Assembly (NCBI RefSeq): GCF_036588685.1
Contig: NC_086378.1
Coordinates: 75,905,127-75,969,126, forward strand
Length of the DNA stretch: 64,000 bases
From: Mytilus trossulus
Lineage: Eukaryota; Mollusca; Bivalvia; Mytilida; Mytilidae
Reading direction: 5' to 3'
A program made the position numbers and the translations under genes. The notes beneath the pieces are model-generated. The model did no database searches. It saw only the letters and a list, made by a program, of their open reading frames with translations, and was not told where the DNA came from. Below, one piece after another: positions 48,108 through 59,529 of this stretch. Every line of letters begins with the position of its first letter. Positions within the stretch are counted from its first letter, which is position 1.

Positions 48108-48896
48108 ATGTCTTCTTTCTGGAACATGATTTGCTTTCCCCGAAGAAGATTCTCTTCTGGACAATCTAAAAACAAACAAAGACAAAGACGGCGTAACAAA
48201 GGGAATGTTGTGACGTTACAAAGGCGGAAGTTACTGGACGATACTGGAAATTTTCAAGATACACAATCCGTCACTGCCCACGAAGCGACACAACCTGCGG
48301 AGAAACCGCCCCAAAATAATGTTCCTAACAAAAGAAGGCGTATACAGGACATTTTCAATACAGATCCACATTCTCCGGCACTTCGCGACAGTGAACACAC
48401 ATCTTTAGATCCATATGATCATAAACATAGTGATAATTTCACACACATGAAAGTACCTAGTCTATTTATTGACAATAACCGTCCTAAGAGACCCCATAGT
48501 GACATAAATAATGTTGAAAGTATGTATGGATATGTTCCAAAAACAATGCAAAATTTATACACATCTACAGCACTTGAAGGACAAAAGATTGAAGATTATT
48601 TCTCTAGCTTACACAATGATATTTATTTTTCTAAATTTGCAAATTCTGAAGCAGTAACCAAAGATAAAACTGAAAGTATCTTACAAAGAGTACCGTTTAC
48701 GCGTGCGTCAAGTTTGACGTCCGCACCAGAGGAAAAAGTGTCGTTACTAGAAGAAAATTATCCTGATAATGAAATGGACATAGGTCAGTTTAACGATGTA
48801 AATCAATGGGAAACCCCGTTAGCGCCAAGGACAGAATACAACATGGAAGAAAACTTTCGTTCAATATTTAACTCGGTAGAAGAGGTTCTGTACTAG
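48108..48896 (+). CDS. orphan basic protein, probably nuclear, 262 residues
   Basis: One uninterrupted coding exon; acceptor TTTTATTAATAG|GTTGAG at 48025/48026 precedes it, so the 5' UTR is probably spliced. The protein starts MSSFWNMICFPRRRF and has dense basic clusters at residues 11-14, 21-31 (KNKQRQRRRNK) and 74-78 (NKRRR), resembling nuclear localisation signals. The rest is polar, Ser/Asn/Asp-rich and acidic towards the C-terminus (MEENFRSIFNSVEEVLY). A short FSSLHNDIYFSKF segment (about 166-178) is the most ordered-looking part. There is no membrane segment, zinc finger or known domain that I recognise. It is likely a lineage-specific regulatory or disordered protein. Codon use and a clean 789-nt frame in AT-rich DNA support a real gene. 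Confidence 0.75.
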   Translation: MSSFWNMICFPRRRFSSGQSKNKQRQRRRNKGNVVTLQRRKLLDDTGNFQDTQSVTAHEATQPAEKPPQNNVPNKRRRIQDIFNTDPHSPALRDSEHTSLDPYDHKHSDNFTHMKVPSLFIDNNRPKRPHSDINNVESMYGYVPKTMQNLYTSTALEGQKIEDYFSSLHNDIYFSKFANSEAVTKDKTESILQRVPFTRASSLTSAPEEKVSLLEENYPDNEMDIGQFNDVNQWETPLAPRTEYNMEENFRSIFNSVEEVLY

Positions 48897-49606
48897 TAGT
48901 TTACTAAATATTTTATTGCAAAAACTTGATCTAAGTTCACTAATTTGCAATATGTATCTACGGTCTAATTATGAAGAAACTGTTGCATATACACAGATGG
49001 ATGAATTCGTAGGATGTTAACTGAGTACTTAATATTAGTTTCGGAAAAGTACAGTTTCTTGTAAAAACTTGATCTTATAGTCGTGAACTTGCAATATACA
49101 TTCTAATTATGTAGCTGCATACGAAAAGATGGATGGATTCGCCTCAATAGCCAAAGGGCTACTGTTGACTGTATCCGTTTGATTGTTTATCCGTCAATCG
49201 ATGACGTTGGATGATTCGAATTTTTAGCTTTAAAATATTTTTATATTTGCCAGTAATATAACTGCAGGGTACTGATCAAACTGTTTGTCATTGTTTTATT
49301 TGTTGAATATTTATTATATTAAATTTGTTAACTACTGCAAATAATTGCGAAAATCTTTTTATATTTGTCATCTGAGACTACTATAACACATATAACACAG
49401 TAGTAGTCGCATGTGTCATAACACAATTATGGAATTACTTTTTTATTAGGATTTCCTATGCCGATATTTTAATTGATTTTTACAAAGTAACCCCAACTGA
49501 AATCCGAATTACACTAAAATCGACTAATGCTAGAATTACTGAGCCGCAGCTGTTGTTCTATGCACGTCTAGATTATCATAAAATAATATCCGAAAATCAT
49601 TCTCAA
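48897..49606. other. 3' flank of the 48108 gene
   Basis: Probable 3' UTR and spacer. A partial duplication exists: ACTTGATCTAAGTTCACTAATTTGCAATAT (48926) and ACTTGATCTTATAGTCGTGAACTTGCAATAT (49068) start similar blocks about 142 bp apart. No clear AATAAA close to the stop. Confidence 0.4.
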
Positions 49607-51028
49607 ATATCATGTAAAGTATACTATATAGTAAAGTCTACTATATAGTAAAGTAAAGTATACTATATAGTAAAGTAAAGTCTACTATATAGTAAAGTAA
49701 AGTCTACTATAGAGTAAAGTCTACTATATAGTAAAGTAAAGTATACTATATAGTAAAGTCTACTATATAGTAAAGTAAAGTATACTATATAGTAAAGTAA
49801 AGTATACTATATAGTAAAGTAAAGTATACTATACAGTAAAGTCTACTATATAGTAAAGTAAAGTCTACTATATAGTAAAGTAAAGTATACTATACAGTAA
49901 AGTAAAGTCTACTATACAGTAAAGTAAAGTCTACTATATAGTAAAGTAAAGTATACTATATAGTAAAGTAAAGTCTACTATATAGTAAAGTAAAGTATAC
50001 TATACAGTAAAGTAAAGTCTACTATATAGTAAAGTAAAGTATACTATACAGTAAAGTAAAGTATACTAAATAGTAAAGTAAAGTATACTATACAGTAAAG
50101 TAAAGTCTACTATACAGTAAAGTAAAGTCTACTATATAGTAAAGTAAAGTATACTATATAGTAAAGTCTACTATATAGTAAAGTAAAGTATACTATATAG
50201 TAAAGTAAAGTCTACTATATAGTAAAGTAAAGTCTATTATATAGTAAAGTAAAGTATACTATATAGTAAAGTAAAGTATACTATACAGTAAAGTAAAGTA
50301 TACTATATAGTAAAGTAAATTATACTATAGAGTAAAATATCATGTAAAGTATACTATATAGTAAAGTCTACTATATAGTAAAGTAAAGTATACTATATAG
50401 TAAAGTAAAGTCTACTATATAGTAAAGTAAAGTCTACTATATAGTAAAGTAAAGTATACTATATAGTAAAGTAAAGTCTACTATATAGTAAAGTAAAGTC
50501 TACTATATAGTAAAGTAAAGTATACTATATAGTAAAGTAAAGTATACTATATAGTAAAGTAAAGTATACTATATAGTAAAGTAAAGTCTACTATATAGTA
50601 AAGTAAAGTCTACTATATAGTAAAGTAAAGTCTACTATATAGTAAAGTAAAGTCTACTATATAGTAAAGTAAAGTCTACTATATAGTAAAGTAAAGTATA
50701 CTATATAGTAAAGTAAAGTCTACTATATAGTAAAGTAAAGTCTACTATATAGTAAAGTAAAGTCTACTATATAGTAAAGTAAAGTATACTATATAGTAAA
50801 GTAAAGTATACTATACAGTAAAGTAAAGTATACTATATAGTAAAGTAAAGTATACTATATAGTAAAGTAAAGTATACTATACAGTAAAGTAAAGTATACT
50901 ATATAGTAAAGTAAAGTATACTATATAGTAAAGTAAAGTATACTATACAGTAAAGTAAAGTATACTATACAGTAAAGTAAAGTATACTATAGAGTAAAAT
51001 ATCATGTAAAGTATACTCATATAGTAGG
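49607..51028. repeat. 22-bp palindromic satellite, about 1.4 kb
   Basis: About 60 head-to-tail units of CTACTATATAGTAAAGTAAAGT, most 22 bp, with some 17-bp units lacking one AGTAA. TACTATATAGTA is a perfect 12-bp palindrome. Two positions vary between states: AAGTCTACT or AAGTATACT, and ATATAG or ATACAG. ATATCATGTAAAGTATACT occurs at the start (49607), middle (50338) and end (50998), and AGAGTAAAATATCATG closes both halves, so the array consists of two sub-arrays. Confidence 0.95.
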
Positions 51029-51423
51029 TTTCGACTAAGAAAAAAATCATCACATTAATATGTTATAAAAACCAGTGTGAGATGTCCTGCTTAAGCCCTG
51101 TTACTGGTTATATTACTCGATAGTAAAAGCTAATCATGTCCTCCCCATTTAGTAAACTCTCGTCATTTTACCTAGCACTCAAACTCAGTATTTTCAAGAT
51201 GTATCTGATAATTTGGTAGAAGCATGCATGTCTGTTATGCCAGCAGATAAGAGATGTGTCGAAATGACTAACAAAAAATTGTATGCAATATGTAAATCAC
51301 CTTGTTTCTCCGTAGTCAAACTCTGTAACAATTTACTAGTCACATGTTGTGTTTAGCACAACTTTAAGTGAGCAACCATTGCACTTTAAGTAAAAGCCTA
51401 AGAAATAACCTTACTTTATATTG

Positions 51424-54400
51424 CAGTTTTGAGTTCAAAGACAATAACGCTTAGAAATAGCCTTCCTGCATATTACTATTTTCAGTTCAAAGACAATAAC
51501 AATAAGAAATAGCCTTACTGCATATTACTGTTTTCATTTCAAAGACAATAACACTAAGAAATAGCCTTGCTGCATATTACTGTTTTCAGTTCAAAGACTA
51601 TAACGCTAAGAAATAGCCTAACTGCGTATTCAGTGCTGTTTTCAGTTGAAAGACAATAACACAAAGAAAAAGCCTTGCTGCAGATTGCTGTTTTTAATTT
51701 AAAAGACAATGACACTTAAAATAGCCTTGCTGCATATTACTGTTTTCAGTTCAAAGACTATAACGCTAAGAAATAGCCTTACTGCATATTACTGTTTTCA
51801 GTTCAAAGACAATAACGCTAAGAAATAGCCTTACTGCATATTGCTGTTTTCAGTTCAAAGACAATATCACTAAGAAATAGCCTTACTGCATATTACTGTT
51901 TTCAGTTCAAAGACAATAACGCTTAGAAATAGCCTTACTGCATATTGCTGTTTTCAGTTCAAAGACAATATCACTAAGAAATAGCCTTGCTGCATATTAC
52001 TGTTTTCAGTTCAAAGACAATAACGCTAAGAAATAGCCTTACTGCATATTGCTGTTTTCAGTTCAAAGACTATACCGCTAAGAAATAGCCTTACTGCATA
52101 TTGCTGTTTTCAGTTCAAAGACAATATCACTAAGAAATAGCCTTACTGCATATAACTATTTTCAGTTCAAAGACAATAACGCTAAGAAATAGCCTTACTG
52201 CATATTACTGTTTTCAGTTCAAAGACAATAACGCTAAGAAATAGCCTTACTGCATATTGCTGTTTTCAGTTCAAAGACTATAACGCTAAGAAATAGCCTT
52301 ACTGCATATTGCTGTTTTCAGTTCAAAGACAATAACACTAAGAAATAGCCTTACTGCATATTACTGTTTTCAGTTCAAAGACAATAACGCTAAGAAATAG
52401 CCTTACTGCATATTACTGTTTTCAGTTCAAAGACAATAACGCTAAGAAATAGCCTTACTGAATATTGAAGTTTTCAGTTCAAAGACAATAACACTAAGAA
52501 ATAGCCTTACTGTATATTACTGTTTTCAGTTCAAAGACAATAACGCTAAGAAATAGCCTTACTGCATATTACTGTTTTCAGTTCAAAGACAATAACACTA
52601 AGAAATAGCCTTACTGTATATTACTGTTTTCAGTTCAAAGACAATAACACTAAGAAATAGCCTTACTGTATATTACTGTTTTCAGTTCAAAGACAATAAC
52701 GCTAAGAAATAGCCTTACTGAATATTGAAGTTTTCAGTTCAAAGACAATAACACTAAGAAATAGCCTTACTGTATATTACTGTTTTCAGTTCAAAGACAA
52801 TAACGCTAAGAAATAGCCTTACTGCATATATATTGCTGTTTTCAGCTCAAAGACTATAACGCTAAGAAATAGCCTTACTGCATATTACTGTTTTCAGTTC
52901 AAAGACAATAACGCTAAGAAATAGCCTTACTGCATATTACTGTTTTCAGTTCAAAGACAATAACATAAGAAATAGCCTTACTGTATATTACTGTTTTCAG
53001 TTCAAAGACAATAACGCTAAGAAATAGCCTTACTGCATATATATTGCAGTTTTCAGCTCAAAGACTATAACGCTAAGAAATAGCCTTATTGCATATTACT
53101 GTTTTCAGTTCAAAGACAATAACACTAAGAAATAGCCTTACTGCATATTGCTGTTTTCAGTTCAAAGACAATATCACTAAGAAATAGCCTTACTGCATAT
53201 TACTGTTTTCAGTTCAAAGACAATAACGCTTAGAAATAGCCTTACTGCATATTGCTGTTTTCAGTTCAAAGACAATATCACTAAGAAATAGCCTTGCTGC
53301 ATATTACTGTTTTCAGTTCAAAGACAATAACGCTAAGAAATAGCCTTACTGCATATTGCTGTTTTCAGTTCAAAGACTATACCGCTAAGAAATAGCCTTA
53401 CTGCATATTGCTGTTTTCAGTTCAAAGACAATATCACTAAGAAATAGCCTTACTGCATATAACTATTTTCAGTTCAAAGACAATAACGCTAAGAAATAGC
53501 CTTACTGCATATTACTGTTTTCAGTTCAAAGACAATAACGCTAAGAAATAGCCTTACTGCATATTGCTGTTTTCAGTTCAAAGACTATAACGCTAAGAAA
53601 TAGCCTTACTGCATATTGCTGTTTTCAGTTCAAAGACAATAACACTAAGAAATAGCCTTACTGCATATTACTGTTTTCAGTTCAAAGACAATAACGCTAA
53701 GAAATAGCCTTACTGCATATTACTGTTTTCAGTTCAAAGACAATAACGCTAAGAAATAGCCTTACTGAATATTGAAGTTTTCAGTTCAAAGACAATAACA
53801 CTAAGAAATAGCCTTACTGTATATTACTGTTTTCAGTTCAAAGACAATAACGCTAAGAAATAGCCTTACTGCATATTACTGTTTTCAGTTCAAAGACAAT
53901 AACACTAAGAAATAGCCTTACTGTATATTACTGTTTTCAGTTCAAAGACAATAACACTAAGAAATAGCCTTACTGTATATTACTGTTTTCAGTTCAAAGA
54001 CAATAACGCTAAGAAATAGCCTTACTGAATATTGAAGTTTTCAGTTCAAAGACAATAACACTAAGAAATAGCCTTACTGTATATTACTGTTTTCAGTTCA
54101 AAGACAATAACGCTAAGAAATAGCCTTACTGCATATATATTGCTGTTTTCAGCTCAAAGACTATAACGCTAAGAAATAGCCTTACTGCATATTACTGTTT
54201 TCAGTTCAAAGACAATAACGCTAAGAAATAGCCTTACTGCATATTACTGTTTTCAGTTCAAAGACAATAACATAAGAAATAGCCTTACTGTATATTACTG
54301 TTTTCAGTTCAAAGACAATAACGCTAAGAAATAGCCTTACTGCATATATATTGCAGTTTTCAGCTCAAAGACTATAACGCTAAGAAATAGCCTTATTGCA

Positions 54401-56880
54401 TATTACTGTTTTCAGTTCAAAGACAATAACACTAAGAAATAGCCTTACTGCATATTACTGTTTTCAGTTCAAAGACAATAACGCTAAGAAATAGCCTTAC
54501 TGCATATATATTGCTGTTTTCAGCTCAAAGACTATAAAGCTAAGAAATAGCCTTACTGCATATTACTGTTTTCAGTTCAAAGACAATAACGCTAAGAAAT
54601 AGCCTTACTGCATATTACTGTTTTCAGTTCAGAGACTATAACGCTAAGAAATAGCCTTACTGCACATTACTGTTTTTAATTTAAAGACAATGACACTTAG
54701 AAATAGCCTTACTGCATATTACTGTTTTCAGTTCAGAGACTATAACGCTAAGAAATAGCCTTACTGCATATTACTGTTTTCAGTTCAAAGACAATAACGC
54801 TAAGAAATAGCCTTACTGCATATTGCTGTTTTCAGTTCAAAGACAATAACACTAAGAAATAGCCTTACTGCACATTACTGTTTTCAGTTCAAAGACAATA
54901 ACGCTAAGAAATAGCCTTACTGTATATTACTGTTTTCAGTTCAAAGACAATAACGCCAAGAAATAGCCTTACTGCATATTACTGTTTTCAGTTCAAAGAC
55001 TATAACGCTAAGAAATAGCCTTCCTGTATATTACTGTTTTCAGTTCAAAGACTATAACGCTAAGAAATAGCCTTACTGCATATTACTGTTTTCAGTTGAA
55101 AGACTATAACGCTAAGAAATAGCTTTCCTGCATATTACTGTTTTCAGTTCAAAGAAAATAACGCTAAGAAATAGCCTTACTGCATATTACTGTTTTCAGT
55201 TCAAAGACAATAACGCTAAGAAATAGCCTTGCTGCATATTACTGTTTTCAGTTCAAAGACTATAACGCTAAGAAATAGCCTTACTGCATATTACTGTTTT
55301 CAGTTCAAAGACAATAACGCTAAGAAATAGCCTTACTGCATATTGCTGTTTTCAGTTCAAAGACAATAATACTAAGAAATAGCCTTGCTGCAGATTGCTG
55401 TTTTTAATTTAAAGACAACGACACTTAGAAATAACCTTTCTGCATATTATTGTTTTCAGTCCAAAGACTATAGCACTAAGAAATAGCCTTACTGCATATT
55501 ACTGTTTTCAGTTCAAAGACAATAACGCTAAGAAATAGCCTTACTGCATAATGCTGTTTTCAGTTCAAAGACAATAGCACTAAGAAATAGCCTTGCTGCA
55601 TATTACTGTTTTCAGTTCAAAGACAATAACGCTAAGAAATAGCCTTACTGCATATTGCTGTTTTCAGTTCAAAGACAATAGCACTAAGAAATAGCCTTGC
55701 CGCAGATTACTGTTTTTTTTAATTTAAAGATAATTACACTTAGAAATAGCCTTGCTGCAGATTGCTGTTTTTAGGTAAGTTACAATAACACTTATTGAAA
55801 GCCAAAGTACAGATTGCTGTTTTAGGATCAGTTACGATAACACTATGAAATAAAACTAAGTAATAGCGTAACTGCAGATTGCTGTTTTATGTTCACTAAC
55901 AAAAAAAACACCAAGTAAAAGTTTTGCTGCAGATTGCTGTTTTATGATTAGTAAAAATTACACTAAGTAAAAGCCTTGCTGCAGATTGCTGTTTCAGGAT
56001 TAGTAAAAATTACACTAAGTAAAAGCCTTTCTGCAGATTGCTGTTTCAGGATCTGTGATTATAACACTAAGTCAAAGCATTGCTTCAGATTGCTGTCAAA
56101 TGTTCACCGAAAAAAACCCACTAAATAAAAGCCCAACTGCAGATTGCTGTTCTGAGATCAGTTACAAAAATACTAAGAAATAGACTAGCTGCAGATTGCT
56201 ATTTTAAGTTCACTGACAAAATTCTACGTTAAAGCCTTGCTGCAGTTGCTATTTTAAGTGCACTGACAAAATTCTACGTTAAAGCCCTGCTACGGATTGC
56301 AGTTTTATAATTAGTGACAAGAACACTTAGTTATAGCCTTGTTGAAGATTGCAGTTTTTAGGATCAGTGACAATACAACTATGTGATATCCTAACAGCAG
56401 ATTACTGTTTTAAGTTCAAAGACAAAAACGCTAAGTAAAAGCCTGGCTACAGGTTGCAGTTTTAGGATCAGTGACACTAACACTTAGTAAAAGCCTGGCT
56501 TGTTGTAGATTGCTGTTATAGAATAACTGACAATAAAACTAAGTAATAGCATAGCTGCAGATTGCTGTTTTAAGTTTACTAAAAAAAACACCAAGTAAAA
56601 GTTTTGCTGCAGATTATTGTTTTAGGATTAGTAAAAATTACGCTAAGTAAAAGCCTTGCTGCTGATTGCAGTTTTAAGTTCAAAGACAAAAACAGTATGA
56701 GCCTTTCTGCAGATTGCTGTTTAAGGATCAGTGACAAAAACACCAAGTAATAGTCTTGTTGGAGATTTCTGTTTTATGATCAGTGACAATAACACTAAGT
56801 AAAAGCCTTACTGCAGATTGTTTTCAATTCAGTGACAAAAAACTAAGTAATAGCCTTACTTCAGATTATTTTTTCATGAT
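51424..56880. repeat. 52-bp satellite, about 5.4 kb, with higher-order structure
   Basis: About 100 units of 52 bp, each containing CAGTTCAAAGACAATAACGC, TAAGAAATAGCCTTACTGCA and TATTACTGTTTT. The core (51840-55690) is homogeneous. The right flank (55690-56880) has diverged, longer units (AAGTAAAAGCCTTGCTGCAG with GATTGCTGTTTTAGGATCAG). A 1307-bp block of about 25 units is duplicated: marker variants at 51921, 52065, 52150, 52461 and 52721 recur at +1307. The copies are about 51840-53146 and 53147-54453. No frame stays open because each unit contains stops. Confidence 0.95.
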
Positions 56881-57518
56881 CAGTTACAAATAAAATGCAT
56901 AACCAGGAGAAAATATGTTAATTGGACAATGAAAACAAACCCCGCTTTGCACATGACTTTACTAGCTAGTTCACATGGTAACCATCCAAAGGAAGACATA
57001 TGACTCTACCAAAAACACATTATTCTGATTCTAAGCAAATGGATTTTCACACCTACTCATACATGCTGCATGCTTCATGGAAAATCTACAAGTTCCAATT
57101 TTCAAGTTTTTGGTAAAGACTGAGTGAGATCCAACCCATGACCTCATTCATTTGAGGACCTTGAGGAGACCATACTACCTAGAGACCAAAAATGCTGTTT
57201 GCTGCAAATTGATTCTTGTATAAAAAGTCTAAAATTAAACACCAAAATAATATTCAACAATAGTTTATTATAACAATAATAATATCATGCAATGCATATC
57301 ACAATAAATTAATAAAATTTTGTGAAAATTAGAGAATGTTGACTACTTGATCCCAAGGCACCTGAAGCATGATATAAATCAGAATTTACATCAATAAATT
57401 ACAAAAAATCAATAAGATTAGATAAATTGAAAAAGACTATAAAAAGCTAAAATTAAAATAGATTATGAAAAGTTCATATTGTTTTGTGAAATATCATGAA
57501 AAAGTAATAAATAGCCTA
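56881..57518. other. spacer, nothing recognised
   Basis: Unique-looking AT-rich DNA between the satellite and the MITE pair; no gene supported. Confidence 0.35.
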
Positions 57519-57714
57519 CAGTGGATTTGTTATTGTTTGTTGTATACCAATTTTGTGGATTTCATGGTTACCATGGAACCACGAATTCTAATGTAAAAGG
57601 AATTACCAATTTTGTATAAGAATATAAGAAGACTTAGGCAAAACCATGACATCAATTATCTAGTTTTCCAAAATTCATGAAAATTGGTACCAACAAAAAA
57701 AAATGAATCCACAG
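57519..57714. mobile_element. Tc1/mariner-type MITE, copy 2
   Basis: Ends CAGTGGATTTGTTATT and AATGAATCCACAG are inverted; flanked by TA on the right (GTAT) and TA on the left (CTA). Internal TTTCATGGTTACCATGGAAC aligns with the other two copies. Confidence 0.7.
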
Positions 57715-58134
57715 TATCCACCAATCTATGGCTCACCTTGACCTCCATCATCTGTGATTTATACAGTGAAACCTAACAGATCTTTGAACTTTACAAATAC
57801 CGCATCCTGTTTATCACATGATTTTAAGTACATAAGTTAGAATGACTGATTTACTATGGGCACCCTATCTGAATTTTAAATTAGTCTTCATAATCGGAAA
57901 TTGTAAGACATCTAAGTACAATTTTTAGAAAGCATTTTCATAATGACAGGAATGTTTCATTTGACTGACATGACATGATGAAACAATGTGGAGGATATTC
58001 TATTGGCAATACAACTACATATAAAAACGAAAAAGAAGCTTCACAGATTATAATAATCTTCAAAGACATTTTTCATCTTATCTAGCTGAAATCAAACTTA
58101 ATTCTTGCAGAAAGCCTCTAGAACATGTATATTA

Positions 58135-58342
58135 CTGTGGATTCATTAATATTCGTTGGATACCAATTTTAGTGGATTTCGTGGGTACAGGAGAACCACA
58201 AATTCAAATGTTCAACGAAATACAAATTTTGTAAAGGAATGAGTGTAGACTTTGCCAAAACCACGAAATTAAATATTCACGAATATATAAGTTTTCTTCA
58301 AACCACGAAAATTGCTACCCACGAAAATAAATGAATCCACAG
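58135..58342. mobile_element. Tc1/mariner-type MITE, copy 3
   Basis: Best preserved copy: CTGTGGATTCATTAATATTC and AAAATAAATGAATCCACAG are inverted, flanked on both sides by TA (58133-58134, and the TA in GTACTC). The palindrome extends as TACTGTGGATTCATT / AATGAATCCACAGTA. Confidence 0.8.
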
Positions 58343-59529
58343 TACTCTTATTTTGACATAAACTCAACATCACAATTAAAGAGCAAGTATAAGATACAAG
58401 TAGTTCTACTTCAAGGGTTAAGAACTGCCAATAGCAGGCAACTTTACTGATAGAATTAGACATCCAAGACTATGGACAACAACCTTGCCAATTTTTTAAA
58501 CATGGTTACATGATAAGGTGACTAGACACAGACAAAATAACATATGATGAAAAACAACAGAATATATAAGTACAAGTATTATTAATAACTTACAGTAATA
58601 AACAATGAGCTGAATAAAGGAAATATTTGATGATTTTGTTTCTTTAAAGAGATGCATACATAATTATTGTCATTGCACAATATCATATTCACATGAAAAT
58701 TCAGTGGAATGTTGTCTACAATATTTAACCATTTATTCAATCATATGCCTCTTTTCTTAACATACAAGAATTAAGGATAACCTTTTTACATCTTTACACA
58801 GGTATATTACAAAATTTATCTCAGAGCCCAATAATTATTTTTTTTAATATAAAACCTATCTGACACAAAAGAGCACTAAACTAGAAACTAAATTAATTTG
58901 AGATTTTCACTCTGCATGTTTTGCTTTCGTCCAAATTGTGTGTCCTACAACAATTAAAATAGGAAACAATTGCATTTAATTTATAAAAGAATTTTGTGAC
59001 ATAACATGTGTAAATATTTTTCCTTTTTGTGATCAATTTTAAAAACTCACATTTTGAAATTTTTATATGAATCAGACAGGATTTTTCTGAATATTGCAAA
59101 AATTTAAATCACATTGTAGTCTTAAATGACAAAATAGCAATAATAAATGCACGCAATAATTTCTGAATTTACAGTAGACAAAATGTACTAATACATGTAT
59201 ATAATGGCATCAGGAGTTAATCAAGTTGGAAACAATACCTGTAACTATGGGAAATCAATGAAAAAATCAGGGCTAGTTGTTCTGTATATTAAAATTAATG
59301 TGTTTGTTTATGAGAATAAATACTTTATTTGCCATAAACGCTCAAATAACTCATGAGTTGTGCATTGAACTTTGTAAAAGTAAAATTATTTTATGTTTTT
59401 GTGGCAAATATTATCATTTTTGGTTACTGTGGAAGTTATTATAAATTTGAGCCTTCATCTACAACATATAGCACCCCATATTGCAATAATTTAAGACAAT
59501 AATTAATAACAATAAATAAGAATCATATG
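58343..59529. other. 3' flank of SLC35C2, nothing recognised
   Basis: AT-rich DNA, part of which is probably the SLC35C2 3' UTR on the - strand. GCAATAATTTCTGAATTTAC at about 59152 matches one end of the MITE at 25745, with no partner end seen. Confidence 0.4.

Noticed and set aside
51424-56880. Array with 52-bp period resembling a CRISPR
   Set aside because: There are no variable spacers between constant repeats; the entire 52-bp unit repeats and the host is eukaryotic. It is a satellite.
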